Assembly (NCBI RefSeq): GCF_947495725.1
Contig: NZ_CANLZZ010000004.1
Location: 1-64,000 of the forward strand
Source: an uncultured Lutibacter sp.
Lineage (GTDB): Bacteria; Bacteroidota; Bacteroidia; Flavobacteriales; Flavobacteriaceae
Reading direction: 5' to 3'
Length of the DNA stretch: 64,000 nucleotides
Part shown: piece after piece, positions 55,138 to 63,017 of the stretch
How the letters are laid out: each line of letters opens with the position of its first letter
Position numbering within the stretch: position 1 is the first letter of the stretch
Made by a program: the position numbers and the translations under genes
The notes under the pieces: generated by a model
What the model was told of the DNA's origin: nothing
Databases searched by the model: none
Seen by the model: the letters and a program-made list of their open reading frames with translations, nothing else

Positions 55138-56115
55138 ATGGAAAGAATAATTCAAAACAATAAAATATATACTTATTTTGAATATCAACTAGAAAATGAT
55201 TTTGAAAAAGTAATTGTTGAAAATTCAGATGCTATTTTTGGTAACAACTCTATATATATTGACATAAAAAAACGTATTGGAAAAGGAATATTAACAATAC
55301 CAGATGGTTATTTAATAGACTACACCTTCCCTACCAATCCACGTTTATATATAATTGAAAATGAACTTTCAAGTCACGACCCATACAAACATATAGGCTC
55401 ACAGCTATTAAAATTCGCTATATCATATAAAGACAGTGGTTTTGAAATTAAAAACTTCATTAAAAAACATTTAGAAGAAAATAAGCCTCTTCAACTTAAA
55501 ATGGTGGAAGCAATTAAATCTTCAGATTTTCAAAATATAGATGAATATTTAGAAGCTCTAATATTCCACAAACCTGTTGCATCAATAGTGGTAATTGATA
55601 AATCTACACCAGAGTTAGAAAATGTATTATCTCAACTAACAATGGATACAGATATAATTCAATTTCAAACATTTGTAAACGGAAAAAATACCATTCACAA
55701 GTTTGACCCTTTCAATGTTGAAGTAAGAGATTTTCAAGAATCTAAATCTAATAAAATACAAGCAACAGAATTAGATACTATTGTTGTTCCTGCTCAATCA
55801 CAAGGCTTTAAAGAAGAGTTTATAAATAATAAGTGTTGGTATTCCATTCGTATATCTGCTTCGATGTTAGACCGCTTAAAATACATCGCAGCCTATCAAA
55901 CAGCACCAACTTCTGCAATAACACACTACGCAGAAATTTCACGTATAGACAAGTACCAAAACACCAATAAATACATTTTATATTTTAAAGACAAAGCCAT
56001 TAAAATGAATCCTATAAAATTAGATTCCAAGAAAAAAGGACAAGCACCACAAGCACCTCGCTACACTTCTTTTTCTAAACTTATTAAAGCTAATAAATTA
56101 TCGGAAGTGTTTTAA
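55138..56115 (+). CDS. PD-(D/E)xK-like protein after res
   Basis: A 325-residue protein, 12 bp after res. The N-terminal domain has IPDGYLIDYTF (Asp56), then RLYIIENELS (Glu74, Glu76), then YKHIGSQLLKFA (Gln89). This resembles a PD-(D/E)xK fold with Glu in place of Lys, so activity is doubtful. The C-terminal part (about 215-325) contains CWYSIRI and a region common in proteins that follow type III systems. I do not know a name for it. Confidence 0.65.
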   Translation: MERIIQNNKIYTYFEYQLENDFEKVIVENSDAIFGNNSIYIDIKKRIGKGILTIPDGYLIDYTFPTNPRLYIIENELSSHDPYKHIGSQLLKFAISYKDSGFEIKNFIKKHLEENKPLQLKMVEAIKSSDFQNIDEYLEALIFHKPVASIVVIDKSTPELENVLSQLTMDTDIIQFQTFVNGKNTIHKFDPFNVEVRDFQESKSNKIQATELDTIVVPAQSQGFKEEFINNKCWYSIRISASMLDRLKYIAAYQTAPTSAITHYAEISRIDKYQNTNKYILYFKDKAIKMNPIKLDSKKKGQAPQAPRYTSFSKLIKANKLSEVF

Positions 56116-56127
56116 AATTATAATGTT

Positions 56128-56709
56128 ATGGAAGAAGAAAATGAAAGAGGTTCTAATATACTCTTTATAATTTTTGTTATTATAATTTTTGCAATCATAT
56201 ATATTGCTTCATTAGGTAACATAACAATTTCAGAAAAAGAGAAAATCAAGGAAAAAGAAAAAGACTTATCTAAACTTAAAAATAGACATCATAAACTAAA
56301 AGAGATTGTAGAGAAAAAAGAAGTTCTAAATAAAAAACTAAACAAAAGATTCAAATTAATTTATTTTGGTGTTCGTCTTGGTTTTTTATCTCTATATGTT
56401 GGTTACAATTTTATTCTTTACTTTTTTAATCTAATAAATGGATTAGATGATTTCTTAAACTATAATGAATTAGCATTAATTGTTATATCAATTTTTTCAT
56501 TCTTAACCTTTGGTACTTTTGCAAACCTATCTAAATTTATTCAAGATATTAAGATGAAACTTGAAGTTCGCACTTATAATAAATATGTAAACATTGATGA
56601 GGAAATTAAAAAAGATAAGAAAGAAATAAAATCTTTATCAGTTTCCATAGATTTAAAAGAAACTCAATTAATTGAAGATAAAAAAACAATTGAAATAGAA
56701 GCAAATTAA
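56128..56709 (+). CDS. Coiled-coil membrane protein of E2
   Basis: A 193-residue protein with a first transmembrane helix (about 10-30), a coiled coil (35-68, repeated EKEK and KLKN), two further helices (about 73-92 and 108-132), and a C-terminal coiled coil (150-190). It sits 12 bp after the PD-(D/E)xK-like gene and 13 bp before the next. Function is unknown. It could form a membrane effector or scaffold with its neighbours. Confidence 0.6.
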   Translation: MEEENERGSNILFIIFVIIIFAIIYIASLGNITISEKEKIKEKEKDLSKLKNRHHKLKEIVEKKEVLNKKLNKRFKLIYFGVRLGFLSLYVGYNFILYFFNLINGLDDFLNYNELALIVISIFSFLTFGTFANLSKFIQDIKMKLEVRTYNKYVNIDEEIKKDKKEIKSLSVSIDLKETQLIEDKKTIEIEAN

Positions 56710-56722
56710 AATTCTAAATGCT

Positions 56723-57298
56723 ATGAACTTAAACATCCTAACCCCAACTTCCACAAACATACAGGAGTTTATAAATTTTTGGTCTAAACAATATGCTTAT
56801 ACCAATGAAAACACCTACTACAATTCCATAACCAAAAAAGTATTTAAATTAAATGATATTCAAAACTTATATATTTGGAAAAATGGAATGAAATTAAGTG
56901 CTTCCAAACAAAAATCTTTAGACACTAAAATTAAAGCTAAACTATCTATAATTAATACTTTTAAAAAGAGTGCTAATATAGATATAGAAGCCTTTAAAAA
57001 AGAGTTTAAAACGGTATCATCTGTTTGGAAAATATTCTTATTGCATACTTTAAAACCAAAAAAATATCCAATTTACGACCAACATATACATAGAGCATTT
57101 TTATTTATTCATAACGAAGATTATTCAAACATTTCAAGTAGTTCTATAACAGATAAAAACAAAGAATTATTTTACTTTAACAGATATTTACAGTTTATTG
57201 CATCAATCAATTATTCAGATTTAAAAAAATTAGATGAAGCCTTTTTTGCATTTGGTCAATTTTTAAACACACGTAAATACGCAACACTATTAGAATAA
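56723..57298 (+). CDS. Unknown protein with KYPIYDQH motif
   Basis: A 191-residue helical protein. The central VSSVWKIFLLHTLKPKKYPIYDQHIHRAF resembles the helix-turn-Pro-x-x-Asp core of HhH-GPD DNA glycosylase-like proteins (conserved Pro and Asp), but the resemblance is weak. Such genes recur in restriction islands. It is 6 bp ahead of the GIY-YIG-like gene. Confidence 0.55.
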   Translation: MNLNILTPTSTNIQEFINFWSKQYAYTNENTYYNSITKKVFKLNDIQNLYIWKNGMKLSASKQKSLDTKIKAKLSIINTFKKSANIDIEAFKKEFKTVSSVWKIFLLHTLKPKKYPIYDQHIHRAFLFIHNEDYSNISSSSITDKNKELFYFNRYLQFIASINYSDLKKLDEAFFAFGQFLNTRKYATLLE

Positions 57299-57304
57299 AA
57301 AGTT

Positions 57305-57769
57305 ATGATAGATAAATTTACGAATTGGGTAAAATGGGAAGATAGAAACCAATTAAAAGGCTTAAAATATCCAGGTATTTATTGTATTGCTGTTTCAAAC
57401 AATCCACTTAATAAATTCAGTTTTATTCCAGAATTAGAATATATTGGAATGACCAATTCTAAAGGAGGTCTAAAAAGTCGTTTAATGCAATTTGATAACA
57501 CTATTAAAAAGAAAAGAACCAATCACGGTGGTGCTGATAGATTCTTATATGAATACCAAAATTACGATGAAATTAAAGACAATATATATGTTGCAGTACG
57601 TTCATTTAAGTGTAATACTAAAAACCCAATACCTAATGATTTAAGAATAATGGGAGAAGTAGCAAAATGTGAATATGACTGTTGGGCAATCTACATAGAA
57701 AACAACGGAAGATACCCAAAGTTCAATGATATGAGTAATGCACCAAAGTATAGTAAAACACTCAAATAA
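57305..57769 (+). CDS. GIY-YIG-like protein of E2
   Basis: A 154-residue protein whose N-terminal PGIYCIAVSN, EYIGMTN and LKSRLMQF segments form a GIY-YIG pattern (GIY, YIG and the following Arg). NHGGADRF follows. The usual C-terminal catalytic Glu could be in the EVAKCEYDCWAIYIE helix. It probably binds or cuts DNA. It is the last gene of the tight run that starts with res, 87 bp before TcmP. Confidence 0.65.
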   Translation: MIDKFTNWVKWEDRNQLKGLKYPGIYCIAVSNNPLNKFSFIPELEYIGMTNSKGGLKSRLMQFDNTIKKKRTNHGGADRFLYEYQNYDEIKDNIYVAVRSFKCNTKNPIPNDLRIMGEVAKCEYDCWAIYIENNGRYPKFNDMSNAPKYSKTLK

Positions 57770-57856
57770 AATTGCTTTGGAATTTTAAAAAACAATTCAC
57801 TAAATTTGAATACTACTACTAAATTGCTATAGTAATTGTATTTATATTCAAATTAT

Positions 57857-58975
57857 ATGAAAAAGAATGCTTTTTTTGAGGTTCAATCTGATTTAACTTC
57901 AGCTAAAATTAAAATTTACGAAGATTATTTAGAAGGCTATTTACCCAAACTATTAATGCCTTTCGGTAGATGTATAATTATTGATTTATTCTGTGGAAGT
58001 GGTAAGAATGGTAAACATAAAGGAAGTCCTTTAGTTCTTTTAGATAAACTTAAATACATTCTCAATTCAACTCCTTTAAAAGGTAATAAAGAAATCTTAA
58101 TTCAAATTTTATTTAATGATCAGAATACGTCTAATATTAGTAAGTTAGAATATGAACTAAATAATTATAAATATGATAGAGATGTAATTAAAATCACTTT
58201 AAAAGAAGAAACCTATGAGGATTATATAGATACTTTGGTGAAAAAATTGGAAAACAATCAAAGTCCTAAATTTATATTCCTTGACCCTTTTACATATTCC
58301 AATGTAAGAATGAATGATTTAATTAATCTAATGAATCTCCCAAAAACAGAGGTTCTATTGTTTTTACCTATTTTTCATTCATATCGCTTTGCAAGTAAAG
58401 AGTTTAAATCAGAGCATAAAACCCGCAAATTTGTTGAAGAATTTACAATTGAAGGTGTTAATAACTATGAAAACATTTACGACTTCACTTTGTCTGTTAA
58501 AAACAGACTTAAAAAGGATATAGGTTTGAAATATGTTAGACCAATACTTATTGAAGGTGGAGGAAGTAAAAACTCTTTATTTTTATTAACAAAGCATAGA
58601 GCAGGTATGCTTTTAATGAATAAAGTAGCAACAAAAAATACAATAGATGGTAACAGCGTTAAAGTTAAAGAGCAAAATTTACTTTCTCTTTTCGATGAAA
58701 GTAGAGAAGAAATTGAATCTTCATTCTTATCTAGTTATAAAAAAGGGTTAATTGAAAAACTAAAATTAACACCCTTAACAAATAAGGAAATTGTTGACTT
58801 TACCATTGAAGAAGGCTTCTTACCTAAACAAGCTAAAAAGATACTTTCAGAACTATATAATAATAAAAAAATTGTTGTTATTGATAAGAAAGGAGAATTA
58901 ATCAATAGTAAATTACAATGGAATATTGCCGAAAAAATTAAAATACACACATCGTTTAAATGGAGTTCTTATTAA
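57857..58975 (+). CDS. Three-Cys-motif partner protein TcmP
   Basis: About 372 residues from ATG 57857 (an upstream in-frame TTG at 57836 is less likely). The N-terminus MKKNAFFEVQSDLTSAKIKIYEDYLEGYL and IIDLFCGSGKN match the TcmP family, which has a Rossmann methyltransferase-like fold with a glycine-rich loop. FIFLDPFTYSN has the form of motif IV. The C-terminus ends with a winged-helix-like domain (LTNKEIVDFTIEEGFLPKQAKKIL). TcmP is always paired with a three-Cys-motif protein, encoded here 23 bp downstream. The biochemical role of the pair is unknown. Confidence 0.85.
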   Translation: MKKNAFFEVQSDLTSAKIKIYEDYLEGYLPKLLMPFGRCIIIDLFCGSGKNGKHKGSPLVLLDKLKYILNSTPLKGNKEILIQILFNDQNTSNISKLEYELNNYKYDRDVIKITLKEETYEDYIDTLVKKLENNQSPKFIFLDPFTYSNVRMNDLINLMNLPKTEVLLFLPIFHSYRFASKEFKSEHKTRKFVEEFTIEGVNNYENIYDFTLSVKNRLKKDIGLKYVRPILIEGGGSKNSLFLLTKHRAGMLLMNKVATKNTIDGNSVKVKEQNLLSLFDESREEIESSFLSSYKKGLIEKLKLTPLTNKEIVDFTIEEGFLPKQAKKILSELYNNKKIVVIDKKGELINSKLQWNIAEKIKIHTSFKWSSY

Positions 58976-58986
58976 TTATCTTATAG

Positions 58987-58994
58987 TATATTTG
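58987..58994 (+). promoter_or_regulatory. -7 element directly before DUF5131 gene
   Basis: TATATTTG, an exact match to TAnnTTTG, ends 4 bases before the ATG at 58999, so a transcript from it would be leaderless. The gene may also be read from the TcmP promoter. Confidence 0.4.
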
Positions 58995-58998
58995 CGGT

Positions 58999-59730
58999 AT
59001 GAAAACTACAAAAATTGAATGGACAGAAGCTACTTGGAATCCTACAACAGGCTGTAATAAAGTGAGTTCAGGTTGTAAAAACTGTTATGCAGAAGTGATG
59101 GCTAACCGTTTAAAAGCTATGGGAACACCAGGTTACGAAAACGGTTTTGAGTTTACACTAATGCCTGATAGATTAGAAGCTCCTAAAAAAATAAAAAAAC
59201 CTACCAAGTTTTTTGTCAATTCAATGAGTGATTTATTTCACGAAAAAATGCCTTTTGAATTTTTAGATAAAGTTTTTAAAACAATTGAAGAAACACCACG
59301 TCATCAATATCAAATATTGACTAAAAGAGAAACAATTTTAGAAAATTACTTTAAAACAAGAAAAGTTCCCAATAATGTATGGTTAGGTGTAACCGTTGAG
59401 TCTGCCGAAACAAAAAATAGAATTGATGTTTTACGTAATATCAAAGCTAAAATTAGATTTCTATCAATAGAACCTTTAATTGAAGCTACAGGTAAATTAG
59501 ATTTAACAAATATACATTGGGTTATTGTTGGAGGAGAAAGTGGTCATAAAGCAAGACCTATGAATCCAGAATGGGCAATTGATATTCAAAACCAATGTGA
59601 TAAACAAGATGTTGCATTTTTCTTTAAACAATGGGGTACTTGGGGAGAAGATGGTGTAAAAAGAAGTAAAAAAGCAAATGGTAGGATATTATTAGGTAAA
59701 GAATGGAATGAAGAACCTGCATTAATCTAA
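58999..59730 (+). CDS. Three-Cys-motif protein (DUF5131, phage Gp37/Gp68 family)
   Basis: A 243-residue protein. WTEATWNPTTGC and CKNCYAEVMA give a Cys-x5-Cys-x2-Cys cluster similar to radical-SAM motifs. FFVNSMSDLFHE, ILTKRE, RIRFLSIEPL and VIVGGESGHKARPM segments are family landmarks of DUF5131 (Gp37/Gp68). It probably binds an Fe-S cluster and acts on a nucleic acid or nucleoside substrate with TcmP, but the reaction is not known. It is the last gene of the E2 cargo block. Confidence 0.88.
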   Translation: MKTTKIEWTEATWNPTTGCNKVSSGCKNCYAEVMANRLKAMGTPGYENGFEFTLMPDRLEAPKKIKKPTKFFVNSMSDLFHEKMPFEFLDKVFKTIEETPRHQYQILTKRETILENYFKTRKVPNNVWLGVTVESAETKNRIDVLRNIKAKIRFLSIEPLIEATGKLDLTNIHWVIVGGESGHKARPMNPEWAIDIQNQCDKQDVAFFFKQWGTWGEDGVKRSKKANGRILLGKEWNEEPALI

Positions 59731-60578
59731 AAAGCTAAATCAGTTTCCAAAACAAACATCAGAACAAAATACAAACATTCGTGCAGGTAATAAGGTGTTC
59801 GCAATACGCTCCTTTTTGTTTCATAAAATATATCTAAAAGTTTTTTTTTAGCCATTATAATATACATTCAGTAATAGCAAGAAACCAACAACTACCAACC
59901 AACTACTAAATAAAACTTGTAGTTACCATAAATAGCACTAATTCGTCCACAGTCCTCATTTAGCACAATTTATTTATTTTATTTCACACATTCCACGCAT
60001 TACTCACGCATAGCTATCTTTTACCCCTAAAACCCAATAAGGTATAAATTCATTTTTATTAGGGGTAAACCGCTATTACACTATTTTCGCTCGCCTGCTG
60101 CTCACTTCGGGCTAATCAGGTTGTCACAGTTTTTGATTGCAGCCATTTTGCATATAAAATAAACCGTTGCAAGTAGTAGAGTTAATTAAGTTAATTTGTT
60201 GTTTAAGTAATTTAATCATATTCCGATTAATAACCACACAACGGATTTATTACATATTGCAAACGCTTACAAGAGCAATGTATTCCGTTCCTCATTCGTC
60301 ATTATGGTACTTTATAAATCCGATTTTAAACCTTAATTATCTTCCAAACGAACCAACAACTAAAAACCAACAACAAGCAACCAAAGTAAAGTACACAACA
60401 TTCCTACATTCCTCACTACATAAATTGCCCTTGTTTTTCCAACCGCTTCAAAAACTCCGCCAACCTTGCGTGTACCACGTAGTCGTAGCACGTACTTATG
60501 CCGTTGGCAACGTACTCTTGCTCCAACACCCTCGTTCAACTCGCTGGCGGCTCGCTTTAATGCTTCGCGATTACCTGC
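59731..60578. other. Gene-poor region of E2 with inverted repeat
   Basis: No convincing gene over 848 bases, apart from a possible 37-codon ORF at 60416-60529. A perfect 11-bp inverted repeat (TTTACCCCTAA at 60020-60030, TTAGGGGTAAA at 60059-60069) lies in the middle. GC-richer patches lie at about 60088-60120 and 60460-60575. It could hold an origin, a nicking site or decayed genes. Confidence 0.45.
60416..60529 (-). pseudogene. Possible 37-codon ORF or gene remnant
   Basis: A GTG-start minus-strand reading frame giving a protein-like sequence (LEQEYVANGISTCYDYVV, then HARLAEFLKRLEKQ), more GC-rich than its surroundings. Stops interrupt the frame on both sides. It may be a small gene or the fragment of a longer one acquired from a richer genome. 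There is no match that I can name. Confidence 0.25.
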
Positions 60579-60914
60579 TTAAAATTTAAACTTACTTTTC
60601 ATTATATAATTAGCAGCCATTGTTTCAATTTCTTCATTAGTATCAACCCTATTTTTCAACACCCATTTATCAATTTCATATTTGTTGAAATACAATTTTT
60701 TACCGCCTCTTTTATAATGTGGGATTTCTTGATTACTCGTAAGCTTATAAATATGACTTATTGAAAGTTCTAAATAGTCACATAACTGCTTTACATTCAT
60801 AATTTCTTTATAACCATCATCATTATATTTAACTCCTAATTTGTACTCAATTGATGCAAGTCGTTTTTCAACAACAGTTAGTTTTTCTACAATAATTTCA
60901 AAAGAATTTTCCAT
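60579..60914 (-). CDS. Helix-turn-helix (AlpA/excisionase-like) protein
   Basis: A 111-residue protein with a coiled N-terminus (EIIVEKLTVVEKRLASIEYKL) and a MerR/AlpA-like winged HTH (MNVKQLCDYLELSISHIYKLTSNQEIPHYKRGGKKLYF in two parts; WVLKNRV). This is the second such gene in E2 and the third in the window. It points away from the right end and may control genes on the minus strand or excision. Confidence 0.8.
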   Translation of the reverse strand: MENSFEIIVEKLTVVEKRLASIEYKLGVKYNDDGYKEIMNVKQLCDYLELSISHIYKLTSNQEIPHYKRGGKKLYFNKYEIDKWVLKNRVDTNEEIETMAANYIMKSKFKF

Positions 60915-61198
60915 ACTAATATAATTTTAGATTAAGAGTAAAAATAAAAAACATAGCAAATATCGGTTGTTTCCTTCACCAGCCACACTATTGCAATCAA
61001 GGTCAAGCCCTATGGGTTTTGAAAAAAATCTCCACCTCATAAACATTCGGTTTCATTTCAACATTCTATACAGGTTGTATTTTTTACAAAAACCTTGACA
61101 GCATCTGCCACACAACCAACACTCGTGCTTTCTTTTTTCTTTTTGTTTCAAAATTAATATGCGAAGCGTAGCGAAGCATAAATTTTAAATGCCTTACT

Positions 61199-61615
61199 AT
61201 GTCAAATTTTGAAATTAAAACTCACAACGTAGGAAGAACCTACACGAAACCGCACTTTTTTATTCTAAACAAAGGCTTAAACAGTGGTAAACCTCTTGAG
61301 AATCCTTGCCCTAATTGTTTTGTTATCACTTCACAAACCGAAGAAGATAAAAACACAGTTTTTTACTTGTGTTATTCACTTTATTTAGGACGATATTTCA
61401 AGCCTTTTTTAAAGGGTAGTGTAATTTTATTCATAACTATAAACGATTGCTTAAAGTTGCTTAAAACAGCACATTTAAAGCATATAAATAATAGAAGTAA
61501 GTCTAATAACAATTTGAATAAAGTTAAATTTATTGAAGAAAAAGAGAAGATTTTAAAAGAGCAGTTAAAACTGATAAACCAACTAAAAGTTGCTTTTATC
61601 CGTTCCAATTTTTAA
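61199..61615 (+). CDS. Small flavobacterial mobile-element protein (DUF6943-like)
   Basis: A 138-residue protein. The segments GRTYTKPHFFILNKGLNSG, PLENPCPNCFVIT and SLYLGRYFKPFLKGSVI match my memory of DUF6943, which is found in flavobacterial genomic islands and phage-like regions. The CPNC pair may bind metal. The C-terminal 40 residues form a coiled coil. Function is unknown. A hairpin terminator follows. Confidence 0.65.
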   Translation: MSNFEIKTHNVGRTYTKPHFFILNKGLNSGKPLENPCPNCFVITSQTEEDKNTVFYLCYSLYLGRYFKPFLKGSVILFITINDCLKLLKTAHLKHINNRSKSNNNLNKVKFIEEKEKILKEQLKLINQLKVAFIRSNF

Positions 61616-61627
61616 AGCAAAAGAAAA

Positions 61628-61656
61628 GCCCTGTAAAATAATATCACAGGGCATTT
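61628..61656. terminator. Bidirectional terminator
   Basis: GCCCTGT (61628-61634) and ACAGGGC (61646-61652) with T-rich flanks on both strands, between convergent genes. Confidence 0.7.
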
Positions 61657-61683
61657 TCAGGTTTCAAAGGTCAAAATGAAACT

Positions 61684-62433
61684 TTATGCTACATCTATAA
61701 TATTTAAGACGTTATAAGCACCATTTTTTAAAGGATATTGTACTCCATTGATTTCTTGAAAAAACTCAATTAAAAGCACATAAATATCATTTCCACTTCC
61801 AGTTGGAGCAGCTGCAGGAGTCAATGTTTGTGTTGCCGAAGTTGTATCAATTGCTAAATTAACTGTTGGACTATACTCAATCGAATGAATTGCAGAATCA
61901 AAATCTACCTTTAAAAATGCTGATGATAGATTTACGTGAGTTGCCCCACCTGGATAGGAAATATCATTTGCAGGAACCATATCCGAAATTACGATTTCAC
62001 CTGTTGCAGTATCTAAAGAATAAGGAGCAAATAATACTGAACTTAACTTTGCTCTATTATTAAAATCAAAGCCCTTTAATGCATCTTTACCTTCTGCAGT
62101 TGCTAATCCTGTAGATACATTTCTTTCACCTCTTACTGATGTTAAATCAGCATTTTTAATTTGAGTCATAACTTGAGTTACTCGACTTGAAACTCTATTA
62201 TCTTTTGCTTTAACCATTAAATTACGAACTGACGTTCTTAATAATTTCCCAGAAGTTGCTGAACGACCAAATTCACTTCCGTTTTCTCTTGTTCTTTCAA
62301 AAGCTGGATCATTCTGAATACGTTCTTTTGAAACTCCTCCTTTTGTACGCACTAAATACCCTTCTTTTCCTTTGTAAAAAGTAAGGTTATCTAATGTACC
62401 TTCTAATTTAATAATACCATTTAACTTTGCCAT
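61684..62433 (-). CDS. Unknown E2 protein
   Basis: A 249-residue soluble protein. The N-terminus is basic (KLNGIIKLEGTLDNLTFYKG; RTKGGVSKERI), followed by a helical segment (about 50-95) and a beta-rich Thr/Ala-rich C-terminal half (ATQTLTPAAAPTGSGND; EINGVQYPLKNGAY). No family named. The half-helical, half-beta layout and solitary position near the element end are reminiscent of structural phage proteins, but this is not evidence of one. It is divergent from the small gene at 62641. Confidence 0.6.
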   Translation of the reverse strand: MAKLNGIIKLEGTLDNLTFYKGKEGYLVRTKGGVSKERIQNDPAFERTRENGSEFGRSATSGKLLRTSVRNLMVKAKDNRVSSRVTQVMTQIKNADLTSVRGERNVSTGLATAEGKDALKGFDFNNRAKLSSVLFAPYSLDTATGEIVISDMVPANDISYPGGATHVNLSSAFLKVDFDSAIHSIEYSPTVNLAIDTTSATQTLTPAAAPTGSGNDIYVLLIEFFQEINGVQYPLKNGAYNVLNIIDVA

Positions 62434-62553
62434 AAAAATATTTAATTAATGTTCTATAAATATAACGACAAACACCATACCTTATCACATTGTCAGTTCC
62501 GTTTTAACCGCTAATTGTCAATAACTTCCATTATAAAAACATTATTCACATTG

Positions 62554-62566
62554 ATATATTTCGTAT
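62554..62566 (+). promoter_or_regulatory. Shared E2 promoter-like 13-mer, copy at right end
   Basis: ATATATTTCGTAT, identical to 46047-46059, followed by CTTG, 75 bp before the ATG at 62641. Confidence 0.5.
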
Positions 62567-62640
62567 CTTGTATGTCAGTGACAAATCATAGATATGTCAT
62601 AAGTATAGTAACAGTATAAATAGAGTATTAATTAAATTAA

Positions 62641-62835
62641 ATGTGTATGAAGAGAATCTGTATTTACCCAAAAGACGTACAAGTTGTAACAGGTAAAAGC
62701 GAACGTTATGGTAGAACAATCATTAACAAGATTAAAGAAGACCTTAACAAAGAAAAGCACCAGTTAGTTACAATTGATGAGTTTTGCGCCTTTATGGGGT
62801 TTGAAATCAGTAAAGTAGAGTTATTAATTAAGTAA
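62641..62835 (+). CDS. Small conserved protein at the E2 right end
   Basis: A 64-residue basic protein (KRICIYPKDVQVVTGKSERYGRTIINKIKEDLN; VTIDEFCAFMGFEISKVELLIK in parts) with an HTH-like layout. I recall small proteins of this pattern near attachment sites of flavobacterial islands. It lies about 105 bp from the attachment core and shares a promoter-like 13-mer with the integrase, so a role in excision control is plausible. ATG at 62647 is an alternative start. Confidence 0.65.
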   Translation: MCMKRICIYPKDVQVVTGKSERYGRTIINKIKEDLNKEKHQLVTIDEFCAFMGFEISKVELLIK

Positions 62836-62941
62836 TTTTTCTATCTTTACAATAGGTTTTAATGGTTACCTATTAGGTGACCCAATTATAGTACAGGACT
62901 GAAACACTGATATATAAAGGCATTGAGAGATGGTTCACTTA

Positions 62942-62955
62942 CCTCTTTCTCCGCT
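62942..62955. other. Attachment site (right end of E2)
   Basis: CCTCTTTCTCCGCT, the third copy of the tRNA-Ser 3' end. The chromosome resumes after it. Confidence 0.88.
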
Positions 62956-62956
62956 A

Positions 62957-62989
62957 AAAACTCGAAACATATGTTTCGAGTTTTTTTAT
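62957..62989 (+). terminator. Original terminator of tRNA-Ser
   Basis: AAACTCGAAACAT and ATGTTTCGAGTTT pair directly, followed by a run of Ts. It stands where the tRNA terminator would be before integration, now 34.4 kb from the tRNA. Confidence 0.85.
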
Positions 62990-62992
62990 TTA

Positions 62993-63000
62993 TATCTTCG
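62993..63000 (+). promoter_or_regulatory. -7 element for rluF
   Basis: TATCTTCG, one mismatch from TAnnTTTG and identical to the box before the M42 gene, 17 bp before the rluF start. Confidence 0.45.
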
Positions 63001-63017
63001 CATAACAATTTTTTATC

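Larger units (their letters stand above)
45861..62955. mobile_element. Integrative element E2
   Basis: A 17.1-kb element between the second and third copies of the tRNA-Ser core. Its left part has the same order as E1: terminator, arm sites, integrase, HTH gene, replication gene. The cargo is a type III restriction-modification system with a Fic gene, several unknown genes and a TcmP/DUF5131 pair. The right part has an HTH gene, a DUF6943-like gene, a minus-strand unknown and a small gene next to the end. No capsid, terminase or conjugation genes were found. Confidence 0.85.

Noticed and set aside
60167-60589. A 140-codon plus-strand frame in the gene-poor part of E2
   Set aside because: It has a poor start, a low-complexity Leu/Ser/His-rich product, and runs antisense to the more protein-like fragment at 60416-60529.
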